A stretch of 64,000 nucleotides of DNA, from positions 62,001 through 126,000 of the forward strand of contig NZ_LN879452.1 of the NCBI RefSeq assembly GCF_001403615.1, written 5' to 3'. Source of the stretch: Desnuesiella massiliensis (GTDB lineage Bacteria; Bacillota; Clostridia; Clostridiales; Clostridiaceae). Below are positions 46,211-55,112 of this stretch, piece by piece. Below the pieces are notes generated by a model. It was not told the DNA's origin and made no database searches. It worked only from the letters and a program-made list of their open reading frames with translations. Numbering within the stretch: position 1 is the first letter of the stretch; each line of letters starts with the position of its first letter. The translations under genes and the position numbers were made by a program.

Positions 46211-47455
46211 TTGGACCCTAGCACGTGGCAAAGTATATTATTAATTGTATTATTATCATTATCATCATTTTTCTCAGCTTCAGAGACTGCCCTTATGACC
46301 CTAAGCAAAATAAGGATACGTCATATGGTAGAAGAAAAAGTTAAGGGAGCAGACAAAATAGAGAAGCTTATTGAGAATCCTAATAGGTTATTAGGAACCA
46401 TACTAGTGGGAAATAATATTGCAAATATAGCAGCTTCAGCATTAGCTACCTCTGTAGCTCTTAAAATGTTTGGAGATAGCGGTGTTGGCATAGCTACTGC
46501 TGTAGTGACAGTGCTTGTGCTTATTTTTGGAGAAATAACTCCAAAATCTTTAGCGGCTCAAAATTCAGAAAGTGTTTCTTTAAAGGTGTATAAGCCTATT
46601 TCTCTTGTGGTGTTTTTACTAAAACCTATAGTTAATATATTTACATTTATTTCTTCAGGATTTATAAGATTATTTGGGGGAAATCCAAATAAAAATCAGC
46701 CCTTTATAACTCAAGAAGAGCTAAAAACTATGGTGGATGTGAGTGAAGAAGAAGGGGTTTTAGAAGAAGAAGAAAAAGAGATGATATACAATGTGTTCGA
46801 GTTTGGGGATCTTCAAGTAAAGGATGTTATGGTTCAAAGAGTGGACATAGTAGCTATAAACACAGAGTCCACTTACGATGAGATATTAGAAGTGATAAAA
46901 AGAGAGCAGTTTTCTAGAATACCTGTATACAAGGAAACTATAGATGATATAGTTGGCATATTAAACGTTAAGGATTTATTGTTTACCAAGAATATTGATG
47001 AGGCCTTTAGTATAGAAAAATATATGAGAGAGCCTTTTTATACCTTTGAATTTAAAAAAATAACAGATTTATTTAGAGAAATGAAAAAGGAAAGAAATCA
47101 TATGGCAGTAGTGCTAGATGAATATGGTGGAACAGTAGGTATTGCCACTATAGAAGATTTAGTGGAGGAAATTGTAGGGGAAATAGAAGACGAGTACGAT
47201 GATGAAGAAGACAAAGAAATAGATGTTATAAAAGAAGATGAATATGTAGTAGCAGGAAGCTTAAGAATAGATGAAATCAATGATCTTATAGGTACCTCTA
47301 TAGAATCCGAAGAGTTTGATTCTGTGGGAGGTTTTATAATAGGACAACTAGGCAGATTCCCTGACGCTGGGGAAGATGTAGAATATAATAATATAAAGTT
47401 TGTCATAGAGGATATAGATAAAAATAGAATTAAAAAGGTGAGAATTTTTACTTAA
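46211..47455 (+). CDS. hemolysin-family CNNM/CBS/CorC transporter-like protein
   Basis: 414 residues from TTG 46211, chosen because AGGAG lies about 10 bases upstream while ATG 46172 has none. Order: CNNM/DUF21 transmembrane domain (about 1-180, 'FFSASETALMTLSKI'), a CBS pair (about 205-320, 'VQRVDIVAI' and 'HMAVVLDEYGGTVGI'), and CorC_HlyC domain (about 335-410). Members are implicated in Mg2+ or Na+/Mg2+ transport; haemolysis is a historical label. Confidence 0.9.
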   Translation: MDPSTWQSILLIVLLSLSSFFSASETALMTLSKIRIRHMVEEKVKGADKIEKLIENPNRLLGTILVGNNIANIAASALATSVALKMFGDSGVGIATAVVTVLVLIFGEITPKSLAAQNSESVSLKVYKPISLVVFLLKPIVNIFTFISSGFIRLFGGNPNKNQPFITQEELKTMVDVSEEEGVLEEEEKEMIYNVFEFGDLQVKDVMVQRVDIVAINTESTYDEILEVIKREQFSRIPVYKETIDDIVGILNVKDLLFTKNIDEAFSIEKYMREPFYTFEFKKITDLFREMKKERNHMAVVLDEYGGTVGIATIEDLVEEIVGEIEDEYDDEEDKEIDVIKEDEYVVAGSLRIDEINDLIGTSIESEEFDSVGGFIIGQLGRFPDAGEDVEYNNIKFVIEDIDKNRIKKVRIFT

Positions 47456-47470
47456 ATCCTTATATTAAGA

Positions 47471-47507
47471 AAAGACTATATGTGATTAAAGACATATAGT
47501 CTTTTAT
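47471..47507 (+). terminator. terminator
   Basis: AAAAGACTATATGT / ACATATAGTCTTTT stem. Confidence 0.88.
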
Positions 47508-47543
47508 GTTAATTTACTTTGCATAGATTAATTGGAGGAATTT

Positions 47544-47981
47544 ATGGATTATATAAAAGTAGCCATTGAGGAAGCAAAAAAGGCCTTATATCTGAAAGAA
47601 GTACCTGTAGGAGCTGTAATAGTTAAAAATGATAAAATAATATCTACTGCATATAATTTAAGAGAAACTTTAAATAGATCTACAGCTCATGCGGAGATAC
47701 TGGCTATTGAAAGGGCCTGTGAAGTTGTTAATAATTGGAGGCTGACGGATTGCAGCATGTATGTAACCTTAGAGCCTTGTGCTATGTGTGCAGGGGCTAT
47801 AGTTAATGCTAGAATAAAGAATTTATATATAGGAACTTTTGATCCAAGAGCAGGGGCTTGTGGTTCCGCAGTAAATCTAGTACAAAATGAAAGGTTGGGT
47901 CATTTTGTCAATGTTCATTGGTTATATGATGAGGAGTGCAGTAATTTATTAAAAGACTTTTTTAAAGGATTAAGAGCATAA
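47544..47981 (+). CDS. tadA: tRNA-specific adenosine deaminase
   Basis: Converts A34 to inosine in tRNA-Arg(ACG). 145 residues from ATG 47544 (GGAGG 47534-47538; the TTG 47532 lies in front of it). Zinc and catalytic motif 'HAEILAIE' and 'PCAMCAGAIVNARI' are complete. tRNA-Ser follows directly. Confidence 0.93.
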   Translation: MDYIKVAIEEAKKALYLKEVPVGAVIVKNDKIISTAYNLRETLNRSTAHAEILAIERACEVVNNWRLTDCSMYVTLEPCAMCAGAIVNARIKNLYIGTFDPRAGACGSAVNLVQNERLGHFVNVHWLYDEECSNLLKDFFKGLRA

Positions 47982-48037
47982 TTAGAATTGTTGATTTATA
48001 ATAATAAAAAGATTATAATTTTTATTATAATTCATTT

Positions 48038-48130
48038 GGAGAGATGTCCGAGTGGCTTATGGTGGCGGTCTCGAAAACCGTTGTGCGGTGTTAAGCCGCA
48101 CCGAGGGTTCAAATCCCTCTCTCTCCGCCA
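48038..48130 (+). tRNA. tRNA-Ser (CGA)
   Basis: 93 nt with encoded CCA. Acceptor GGAGAGA pairs with TCTCTCC. Anticodon arm CGGT-CTCGAAA-ACCG gives anticodon CGA. A long variable arm (TGCGGTG..TTAA..GCCGCA region) identifies the class II serine tRNA. T-arm GAGGG-TTCAAAT-CCCTC. Confidence 0.95.
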
Positions 48131-48137
48131 AGGTTTA

Positions 48138-48168
48138 GTCTGCATAATATATGCGGGCTTTTTTATTA
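48138..48168 (+). terminator. terminator of tRNA-Ser
   Basis: GTCTGCAT / ATGCGGGC hairpin (wobble pairs) followed by TTTTTT. Confidence 0.7.
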
Positions 48169-48189
48169 TATATTTTGGGGGATGATAAA

Positions 48190-48804
48190 ATGAATTTTGA
48201 TAGTGAAGCAGCAAATTGGGATAGTGAAAAAAGGGTTAAACGAGCTAAGGTTATCGCAGAGGAAATAAGCAAGGCACTTGATGAAAAGAAGCCTTGTAGC
48301 GCTATGGAATTTGGCTGTGGAACAGGATTGATTAGCTTTAATCTTTATGATGGTTTTGATAACATAGCTCTTGTTGATACCTCTCAAGGAATGATAGATG
48401 CCTTAAATTCAAAAATTAAGACACAGAAAATTAAGAATATGGTGGCTTACAAGTTAGACATAAATGAAGAGCAAAAAGATTTAGAAAAGTTTGATGTAAT
48501 CTATACCTCCATGGTATTGCACCATATTTTAGATACTGAAAGAACCTTAAAAAGCCTCTACTCTTTATTAAAGGAAGATGGCTGTTTATGCATTGTTGAC
48601 TTAGATGAGGAGGACGGAAGCTTTCATAGCAATTATGAAAATTACGATGGTCATAATGGCTTTAATCAACAGGAGCTTGGGAACATGATGAAGCACATTG
48701 GATTTAAAGAAGTTAGTTCAAAGATTATATATAGAGATATAAAAGAAATAGATGATAAAAAGATAGATTATTCTTTGTTTTTAATGAAAGGAATACGAGA
48801 GTAA
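48190..48804 (+). CDS. class I SAM-dependent methyltransferase
   Basis: 204 residues from ATG 48190 (GGGGGATG upstream). SAM motif I 'AMEFGCGTGLISFNL' (about 38-52), motif II acidic 'IALVDTSQGMID', and 'DVIYTSMVLHHILD' as motif IV. Methyltransf_11/12 type; substrate unknown. It is downstream of tRNA-Ser but separated by its terminator. Confidence 0.87.
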   Translation: MNFDSEAANWDSEKRVKRAKVIAEEISKALDEKKPCSAMEFGCGTGLISFNLYDGFDNIALVDTSQGMIDALNSKIKTQKIKNMVAYKLDINEEQKDLEKFDVIYTSMVLHHILDTERTLKSLYSLLKEDGCLCIVDLDEEDGSFHSNYENYDGHNGFNQQELGNMMKHIGFKEVSSKIIYRDIKEIDDKKIDYSLFLMKGIRE

Positions 48805-48852
48805 GATAATAAAATTGCCATAACAACATTTAGCTATTAATAAATAAATCGA

Positions 48853-48883
48853 GAAAGGAAGAGTGGAATGCTCTTCCTTTAAT
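48853..48883 (+). terminator. terminator
   Basis: AAAGGAAGAG / CTCTTCCTTT stem with T-rich tail. Confidence 0.85.
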
Positions 48884-48999
48884 AATTTTTACAAACATAT
48901 TATAAAATTATTTTATTAGTTAACAACTTTGTAACAAGTTAATTAAATTTTGAAATAAGTCTTTGGTAGTATATAGGTAAATAGTTAGGGGGTATTGAG

Positions 49000-50358
49000 A
49001 TGAACAAGTATAGATTGAAAGCTATAACTGGGTTATTGACCATAGTGATCTCTGCGGGAATTCTTCAGGGGTGTTCTAAAAATAAAACCGTAGTATTAAA
49101 TAAGGATACAAGAGTAGAACAGCTTGAGGCAAAAATCTCTAATATCACAGTAGAAGAGAAACGAGTGGATTTAAATTTTAAAGCTGTTTCTAATTATGAG
49201 GGAGATGAATTTCTACCAAGTTTTTGGTATGGTGACAGAGTTTTAGGAACTATTTATAGTCATGGATTTGAGTATAGGAACTTTAGAGAGTATCCATTTA
49301 AGTCTATAGCTAAAGAGAATTTCTATAGTTTAGGTGAAGATGGAGTGTTCAAGAAAACAGAAAAGAATATTCGAGATCTTAATCATAGAAATATTAAAGA
49401 TATAATGTGGATAAATAGCAATGAAGATATAGGAATGATATACTATTACGATTTTACAAAGAACGAGGACTATGTACCCTTAATAAAAGGTGCGGAATTA
49501 TTTGATGGATTACCAATTAAGGCAGATAGAAGCAAGGAAATAGTAAAAGGAAAAGATTCATATGCATATAGTGTTGTAAGCAATAAGGACTGTGAGTTGG
49601 TAGCTGGAAATGAGGAGTATTTAGCGGCTTGGGGCATAGATGATACTACAAACAAAAGTGTTATTAGACTTTTAGACATAGGAAGCAATAAATTATATAA
49701 AAGTGACACTTTAGATGGTATAGATGTAAGAAAAGTACTATATATTAAAGAATTAGAAAAATTTATTGCTATAGATAAAAATGGCCAATGCTATAAGCTT
49801 ACTATAAAAGGTGATAGAATTGAAGTCGAAAATTTTTCTAAGATTGATTTAGGTGATTTACAAACTATTAATTATAAAAGACAAATAACCTTAATCAATG
49901 GCAGCCAAATAGCTATATCAAATATAGTAAAAAAATTAAGAAATATTTTAATAAGATATGATTTTAAAAATAATGAAGTGAATTTTCTATTTAATACATC
50001 CGGTGATGAATGGATTAGTGTAGTAGAGTATTACCCTGAGCAAAATATTATAGTATTATGTAAAGAAAAAGATATTGAAGATATGAAGTTAAAAAACCCC
50101 AATAGGCAGTTTGGCTATAAGGTAATAAAAAGTTCAATAGAATCTATATATTTAGCTCAAATAGTAGATAATAAACTTGAAATTTTTTATGAGAGTAAGC
50201 TTAATATGAAGTCTGAAGAGATAAGTGAGTTTATTCGTTGCTCAATTAATGAAAAAGGGGATAAAATATTCCTATACCAACCAATAACTACCGTGAAGGA
50301 TGATACCTACATAAAGGAGAATGTTGTATACACATTCTATAATATAGTGAAAAAATAA
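49000..50358 (+). CDS. lipoprotein of unknown function next to a two-component system
   Basis: 452 residues. Signal peptide with lipobox 'LQGC' (about 22-25). The mature part is beta-rich ('GDRVLGTIYSHG', 'RLLDIGSNKLYKSD') and could be a propeller-like sensor or binding protein. No named family recognised. It lies 76 bases before the response-regulator gene, with a hairpin between, so it may be a sensor or target of that pair. Confidence 0.65.
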   Translation: MNKYRLKAITGLLTIVISAGILQGCSKNKTVVLNKDTRVEQLEAKISNITVEEKRVDLNFKAVSNYEGDEFLPSFWYGDRVLGTIYSHGFEYRNFREYPFKSIAKENFYSLGEDGVFKKTEKNIRDLNHRNIKDIMWINSNEDIGMIYYYDFTKNEDYVPLIKGAELFDGLPIKADRSKEIVKGKDSYAYSVVSNKDCELVAGNEEYLAAWGIDDTTNKSVIRLLDIGSNKLYKSDTLDGIDVRKVLYIKELEKFIAIDKNGQCYKLTIKGDRIEVENFSKIDLGDLQTINYKRQITLINGSQIAISNIVKKLRNILIRYDFKNNEVNFLFNTSGDEWISVVEYYPEQNIIVLCKEKDIEDMKLKNPNRQFGYKVIKSSIESIYLAQIVDNKLEIFYESKLNMKSEEISEFIRCSINEKGDKIFLYQPITTVKDDTYIKENVVYTFYNIVKK

Positions 50359-50388
50359 AAGATGGTAAAATCCATCTTTTATTTTTAT
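50352..50388 (+). terminator. terminator after the lipoprotein gene
   Basis: AAAATAAAAGATGG / CCATCTTTTATTTT stem. Read-through into the two-component genes remains possible. Confidence 0.8.
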
Positions 50389-50434
50389 AATTTGGTAAAA
50401 TGGTAATATATTATAAAACATTAGGGGGATTAAG

Positions 50435-51118
50435 GTGAACAAGTATAAGATTTTAATTGTAGAAGATGAATTCTCTATAAATGATATATTGACTATAGCT
50501 TTATCAAAGGAAGGATATAGGGTTAGAAATGTATTTAATGGTAAGGATGCTTTAGAGGTTATAGAGGATTTTAATCCAGATTTAGTTTTATTAGATTTAA
50601 TGCTTCCAGACATAGATGGTTTTGATATATGTAAAAGAATATCCCATAAGTATTTGGTGATAATGCTTACTGCAAGAAATGAGATTATAGATAGAGTATT
50701 AGGCTTAGAGCTAGGAGCAGATGATTATATAGCTAAGCCTTTTGATATTAGAGAGGTGTGTGCTAGGATAAAAGCTTTATTCAGAAGATTAAATAATGAA
50801 GAAAGAAGCTGTAACTATGATGAGTTTAAAGATATCAATAGCTCTATTAAAATAAATATAAAGAGTAGAATACTTCTAAAAGATGAAACAGAGATTTTTT
50901 TGAAGAGAAAAGAATTTGATTTGCTGCTATTTCTTTATGAAAATAGAAATAGAGTATTTTCTAGAGAAGAACTTTTGGACAAGGTATGGGGCTATGAATA
51001 TGAAGGTGATACAAGAACTGTAGATGTTCATATAAGAAGGATTAGAGCTAAGTTAGATAGTGAAAATAAAGAGTCTATTATAGAAACTGTATTTGGCATA
51101 GGATATGTGATGAGGTGA
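50435..51118 (+). CDS. OmpR-family response regulator
   Basis: 227 residues. Receiver (about 1-115) with 'LIVEDEFS', phospho-acceptor Asp in 'LVLLDLMLPDIDG', Thr in 'MLTARNE' and Lys in 'IAKPFD'. C-terminal winged helix with 'DTRTVDVHIRRIRAKL'. GTG start with a TAAGGTG context and GGGGGAT upstream. The kinase gene starts 4 bases after its stop. Confidence 0.93.
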   Translation: MNKYKILIVEDEFSINDILTIALSKEGYRVRNVFNGKDALEVIEDFNPDLVLLDLMLPDIDGFDICKRISHKYLVIMLTARNEIIDRVLGLELGADDYIAKPFDIREVCARIKALFRRLNNEERSCNYDEFKDINSSIKINIKSRILLKDETEIFLKRKEFDLLLFLYENRNRVFSREELLDKVWGYEYEGDTRTVDVHIRRIRAKLDSENKESIIETVFGIGYVMR

Positions 51119-51122
51119 AGCT

Positions 51123-52574
51123 ATGGTTAGAACCCTTAAAGGAAAAGTTATAGTGAGAGCTATTATAATCATAACCCTTTTAGCTATAGCTTTGGATATG
51201 GCCATAAACAAGATACTTATTAAAAATTTAGAAGATACTATTGTTAAAGAGATGAATTACGCTAGGACTGTGACTGTAGACAATATAAATAATTATAATA
51301 AACTAAAAGAGCTATCAAAAGCTGAAGAAGATAGCTGGAAAGTACTTAATAGTACAAGCAATCTTTTCAAGATGTATACTGCATTAGCCAGTAAAGAAGA
51401 GCTAATAAACTATAGCGGTAAAATTGTTAATCTTGAAGAGATATATAAAATAATAAAAAGCAGCCAGGGAATTAAGTCTATTTTAAACTTAAATTATAAT
51501 AGGGGCGCTTTGGAAGTTACCTATTGTTATCCTGTGTACATAGACGAGTATTTATATGGAGTATTGATATTTCAAAGAGATTATAACGAATTATATAAAA
51601 ATAACAGAAGTCTTATGGTTATGATCACACTTATTGAAATAGTCATGTTTATATCATTAATAATACTCATATATATTGTTGTAGGTAGGGCTACAAAGCC
51701 TTTGAGCTATTTATCACAAGCTATGAAAGAGGTAGCAGAAGGAAATTATGATGTAGAAATTTCATTAAGCACTGGGGATGAGATCGAAGCCCTTGGTAAA
51801 AGCTTTAATTTTATGAAGTCTAAAATAGAGGATCAATTTAATTATATAAATGCTGAGAAGCATAAGGTAGAAAAATTAGAGAAATCTACTAGGGAGTTTT
51901 TTAATAATGCTACTCATGAAATGAAGACCCCCATAACAGCAATTTCGGGTTATGTTCAATTGCTAAGAGAAAAGGGGTTAGAAGAAGCGGTAAGTAATAG
52001 AGCTATGGACAGAATAGCAATAGAAAGTCATAGGATGGATAAGCTTGTATGTAATTTGTTAGATCTATCTAGAGGGAGACTTCAAATAAAGAAAGAGAGA
52101 GAATATTTTAGTTTGTCAGAAGTCCTAGATAAAGCTATAGATGAATTGAGTATAAAAGCATATAAGAAAGGAATAAAATTTAAGAAACAGATCTCAACTT
52201 TAAATGCTTATGGAGTGAAGGAGGAAATAAAACAAGTTATAAATAATATGCTGGATAATGCTATTAAATATTCTGCTGGAGATTATATAAAAGTTACAGG
52301 TTATGAAGATAAAGATTTTTCTATTTTAGAATTTTCAAATCCATGTAAAGCACTGCCAGAAGACATAAAACATAAGCTGCTAGAGCCTTTTGTAAAATAT
52401 AACTACAATGATGCTAGTATAAGCAGCTCTGGCTTAGGACTTTATATATGCAGAAATATCATAGAAGAAAATTTTGGGGAAATTACTTATGTAGTAGAAA
52501 AGGAATGTATAACTTTTACCATAAAATTTTCCCAAAATCACCCTTTTTATAAAGAAACTCGTATTAACCTATAG
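51123..52574 (+). CDS. membrane sensor histidine kinase
   Basis: 483 residues. Transmembrane helices at about 12-28 and 162-188 flank an extracellular sensor domain. HAMP follows (about 190-240, 'GRATKPLSYLSQAMKEVAEG'), then HisKA 'FNNATHEMKTPITAISGYVQ' with the phospho-acceptor His, and HATPase 'NNMLDNAIKYS' and 'SSGLGLYICRNI'. It partners the response regulator just upstream. Its last codons and stop (CTA TAG) fall inside palindromic repeat copy C, so the native C-terminus may have been altered by that insertion. Confidence 0.92.
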   Translation: MVRTLKGKVIVRAIIIITLLAIALDMAINKILIKNLEDTIVKEMNYARTVTVDNINNYNKLKELSKAEEDSWKVLNSTSNLFKMYTALASKEELINYSGKIVNLEEIYKIIKSSQGIKSILNLNYNRGALEVTYCYPVYIDEYLYGVLIFQRDYNELYKNNRSLMVMITLIEIVMFISLIILIYIVVGRATKPLSYLSQAMKEVAEGNYDVEISLSTGDEIEALGKSFNFMKSKIEDQFNYINAEKHKVEKLEKSTREFFNNATHEMKTPITAISGYVQLLREKGLEEAVSNRAMDRIAIESHRMDKLVCNLLDLSRGRLQIKKEREYFSLSEVLDKAIDELSIKAYKKGIKFKKQISTLNAYGVKEEIKQVINNMLDNAIKYSAGDYIKVTGYEDKDFSILEFSNPCKALPEDIKHKLLEPFVKYNYNDASISSSGLGLYICRNIIEENFGEITYVVEKECITFTIKFSQNHPFYKETRINL

Positions 52575-52677
52575 GAGGATGTGAAAAACATAGGTATTCT
52601 TTTTCACGGGCCGCTCGTGGGGCTCCACGCGCGGTGTAGGGAAACCTATAGAATACCTTTTTTCACAGCCTCCTATA
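52570..52677 (+). repeat. palindromic 108-bp repeat, copy C
   Basis: Same orientation as copy B. Inner stem AGGTATTCT / AGAATACCT differs from copy B (AGGTGTTCT / AGAACACCT) by a paired G-to-A and C-to-T change, so the stem is kept. Its first bases (TATAG) supply the stop codon of the kinase gene. Confidence 0.88.
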
Positions 52678-52708
52678 AGTAAATAATATTTATTACGAGG
52701 TGGATCTT

Positions 52709-52957
52709 ATGAAAAGAAAGCTTATACCTTTAATTATCCTTCTAGCAGTAGCCTTATCAGGTTGTATTTCCCCGGAAATTGAAGATAAGGAAGGGAAGAA
52801 AGAATCAGTAGAAGTAGCGGAAAATAAAGAAAAGGAAGAGATTAAGGAAGAACCTAAGGTAGAAGTTCCTTTAATCCATTCTCAAGTAGATAAAAATAAA
52901 AATGGAGTTGCTGACCCTATGGATTTAGTTATAGCTGCTAGGAGAGAAGGAGCAACT
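52709..52957 (+). CDS. DUF1287 lipoprotein, 5' exon (gene interrupted by IStron)
   Basis: First part of a lipoprotein: signal peptide with lipobox 'LSGC' (about 16-19), a charged Glu/Lys linker, then 'VDKNKNGVADPMDLVIAARR', the usual start of clostridial DUF1287 domains. Read straight through, it stops at TAG 52961-52963. The second half of the domain is found at 55244-55714 in the same frame. Joining base 52957 (a U, as required at a group I 5' splice site) to base 55244 (after a G) gives an ungapped 239-residue protein. An alternative join via a shared AGAA (near 52945 and 55231) reads 'ARREPEAKTVYKD', but does not fit group I splice chemistry. ATG 52709 has CGAGG upstream. Confidence 0.75.
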
Positions 52958-53430
52958 AAATAGTTGTGAAAAATATAGGCAAAAGTGATCAAGCATAGAC
53001 AATGGTATATATTTTTTAATAACAAAAGCTCCCTACATTCGTAAAGAGTGTAGAGTGGTGATTAATAAATCACCCAAAACTCCTTTAATTGCTGGAAGTC
53101 CCTAAAGCTAACTAAACCACAACATGACCATGAAATAAGGGTGAGTGTGAAGGTTACGAAAGTAGAAAAAATTAGTTAGATGGAACAAGGTTAAAGCCTA
53201 AATTCTGAAATAATGGGTAATCAGCAGGGAAGTCCCGAAGAGGGAAACCTTCAACGACTAGAGCAAATGCTCGTACCTACAAGCGTAGGGAAATGGGGAG
53301 CATCCTTAATGGATGGTGATATAGTCTGTGCTCATATGAAAATATGAGAAGTTCTTAAGAGAACTGCTTAGATGTAGCGAATCTAGGTGAACACTCTAAA
53401 AATATGTATAAATGAATTATTAGTTATTCG
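52958..53430 (+). ncRNA. group I self-splicing intron ribozyme core
   Basis: Core helices can be traced. P3: CTCC 53080-53083 with GGAG 53297-53300. P4: TGCTG 53090-53094 with CAGCA 53222-53226. P6: TCCC/GGGA around 53233-53245. P7: GACTA 53256-53260 with TAGTC 53322-53326. P7.1: GAGCA/TGCTC 53261-53272. P7.2: CCTAC/GTAGG. P8: CATCC/GGATG 53301-53315. P9: CTCATAT-GAAA-ATATGAG 53331-53348. Presence of P7.1/P7.2 points to subgroup IA. A 5-bp hairpin CAACU/AGUUG spans the predicted 5' splice site but pairs the splice U with A, not the usual G, so P1 is uncertain. Confidence 0.85.
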
Positions 53431-53436
53431 TATTTT

Positions 53437-55112
53437 CAACCGTATTTTGAAATTTTATATGAAAAATAGGCGTATAAAAGTAACCTATTAATTATTTTCT
53501 AAATCTTTCATAATTCATATCTTACCAGAAATGCTTATTTTACAATATTATACTTATATAGAGTCTATAATAGGGGATACTATATGCTAGATAAAGTAAA
53601 ATAAAGCGAGGTGAGAATAATGGGTACTATTATAAAAACCGTTAAGCAATACTCCTATGAATTAGATAATGAACATTTAAAAGAACTATTATTCATAGGA
53701 AATCAATATAAAAATGTTAAAAACTATGTGTATTCAAGATTTAGCGGCATTAATAGTATTGCATTATTGAATAAACCTAGACAAATAAGAGATGAATGGG
53801 TAAAAAATGAGTTTGCAAAACAATGGAAATTACCAGCTAGGTATTGGAAGTTAGCTTTAAGCGAAGCAATGAGTAATATAAAAACTCAATGGAGTAGTAT
53901 AAAGAAGAGAATTAAAGAACAAGTTAGAATTAATGATAATTTATCTAATGAGGATAAGCATTATATAAATTATATATTAAAGTTTGAAGATTTTTATCAT
54001 AAGGTATTAACTAATGAAGTTTTTCCTATTCCTAAGATATTTCAACATAATGATTTAAATTATAAGTATCTTAACAATCTTATAAAAAGATATACTAGAA
54101 AATATAAAAATAAAATACCTTATTCCTACAAGGGCAATACATTTTCAATAGATGAAGGATTGTATTCTTATAAAGATAGCTGTATAAATATAACTTGTAC
54201 TAAGAAAGGCGAAAGATTACCTATAAAATTAACTGATAACAACAAACATATTAGAACTTTAATAGTTAAAATTATGGGTAATAGATTAGAAATACATTGT
54301 CCTTTAAGAATTAAATCCAAAGAAAATAGAAATGACGAAAAAATTATAGGAATAGATAAAGGGTATAGGTATTTATTTGCAGTATCTAGTGAAAAATTTT
54401 ACGGAGAAAAATCAAATGATTATCTTGGAAAAGAAACGGAAAGATTGAATAAAGTTAATACTGCTAGAAATAGATTTTGGGCATTGTATAATCGGTATTT
54501 AGAAGAAAACAACCATATAAAAGCCAATAATATAAAAGAAAATAATTTAGGGAAAGTAAAATATAATCACAATAAACAAAAGCATGATCAAATCTTAAAA
54601 TCTTATATAAACTATTCCTTAAATCAATTAATAAAAGTGGAGAAACCTACTGAAATAGTAATGGAACAATTAGATTTTGTTAATTGGAAGGATAGATATC
54701 CTAAGCTGGTTAAACGAAGATTATCCAGATGGATAAAGGGATATATAAGAGAAAGGCTTGAGTATAAATGTGATTATAACAGTATCAGATATACTTATAT
54801 CAATCCTGCATACACAAGTAAAGTATGCAATATATGTGGTAGTTTTGGTATAAGAAAAGAAGATATATTTACTTGTCTTAAATGTGGTGAAATTCATGCT
54901 GATTATAATGCTAGTAAAAATATATTAAATAGAAAATATGATAAAGAAATTGATTTATATACTTCATATAGAAAAGTGAAAGAGATATTAGAAAAAAGGA
55001 TAAGTTAAAAAATATTTAATCACGAATATATGTACCGACCAAAGGAAGCATATATTTTATCAGAAATGAGGGTTAAATAATTTTACAAATATAAGATTTC
55101 AAAATACGGTTG
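53437..55112. repeat. 24-bp inverted repeat bracketing tnpB
   Basis: Arms at 53437-53460 and 55089-55112 are complementary over 24 bases with a single difference that becomes a G-U pair in RNA; wobble pairing can extend it another four positions outward. In the transcript this would loop out the tnpB region (53461-55088) and bring the 3' end of the intron next to the ribozyme core. Confidence 0.85.
53620..55008 (+). CDS. tnpB: TnpB RNA-guided nuclease (IS605/IS607 OrfB type)
   Basis: 462 residues from ATG 53620 (GCGAGGTG upstream). An ancestor-type relative of Cas12 that cuts DNA using an omega RNA made from the element's 3' end. The RuvC triad is intact: D246 in 'IIGIDKGY', E349 in 'IVMEQLDF', D428 in 'IHADYNASKNI'. 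The zinc finger is intact: C403/C406 and C419/C422. At 462 residues it is somewhat longer than the common ~400, the extra length being in the N-terminal recognition region. No frameshifts or stops, so it may be active; in IStrons and IS605 elements this favours retention of the element at its site. Confidence 0.9.
   Translation: MGTIIKTVKQYSYELDNEHLKELLFIGNQYKNVKNYVYSRFSGINSIALLNKPRQIRDEWVKNEFAKQWKLPARYWKLALSEAMSNIKTQWSSIKKRIKEQVRINDNLSNEDKHYINYILKFEDFYHKVLTNEVFPIPKIFQHNDLNYKYLNNLIKRYTRKYKNKIPYSYKGNTFSIDEGLYSYKDSCINITCTKKGERLPIKLTDNNKHIRTLIVKIMGNRLEIHCPLRIKSKENRNDEKIIGIDKGYRYLFAVSSEKFYGEKSNDYLGKETERLNKVNTARNRFWALYNRYLEENNHIKANNIKENNLGKVKYNHNKQKHDQILKSYINYSLNQLIKVEKPTEIVMEQLDFVNWKDRYPKLVKRRLSRWIKGYIRERLEYKCDYNSIRYTYINPAYTSKVCNICGSFGIRKEDIFTCLKCGEIHADYNASKNILNRKYDKEIDLYTSYRKVKEILEKRIS

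Noticed and set aside
52570..52957. Insertion of the IStron after a TTGAT or GG target, as I recall for some IStrons
   Set aside because: Neither sequence lies at the predicted boundary in a way that keeps the exons in frame, so I did not use it to set the ends.
53437..53619. A tnpA gene between the ribozyme and tnpB
   Set aside because: The stretch is AT-rich with stops in all frames and has no transposase motif.
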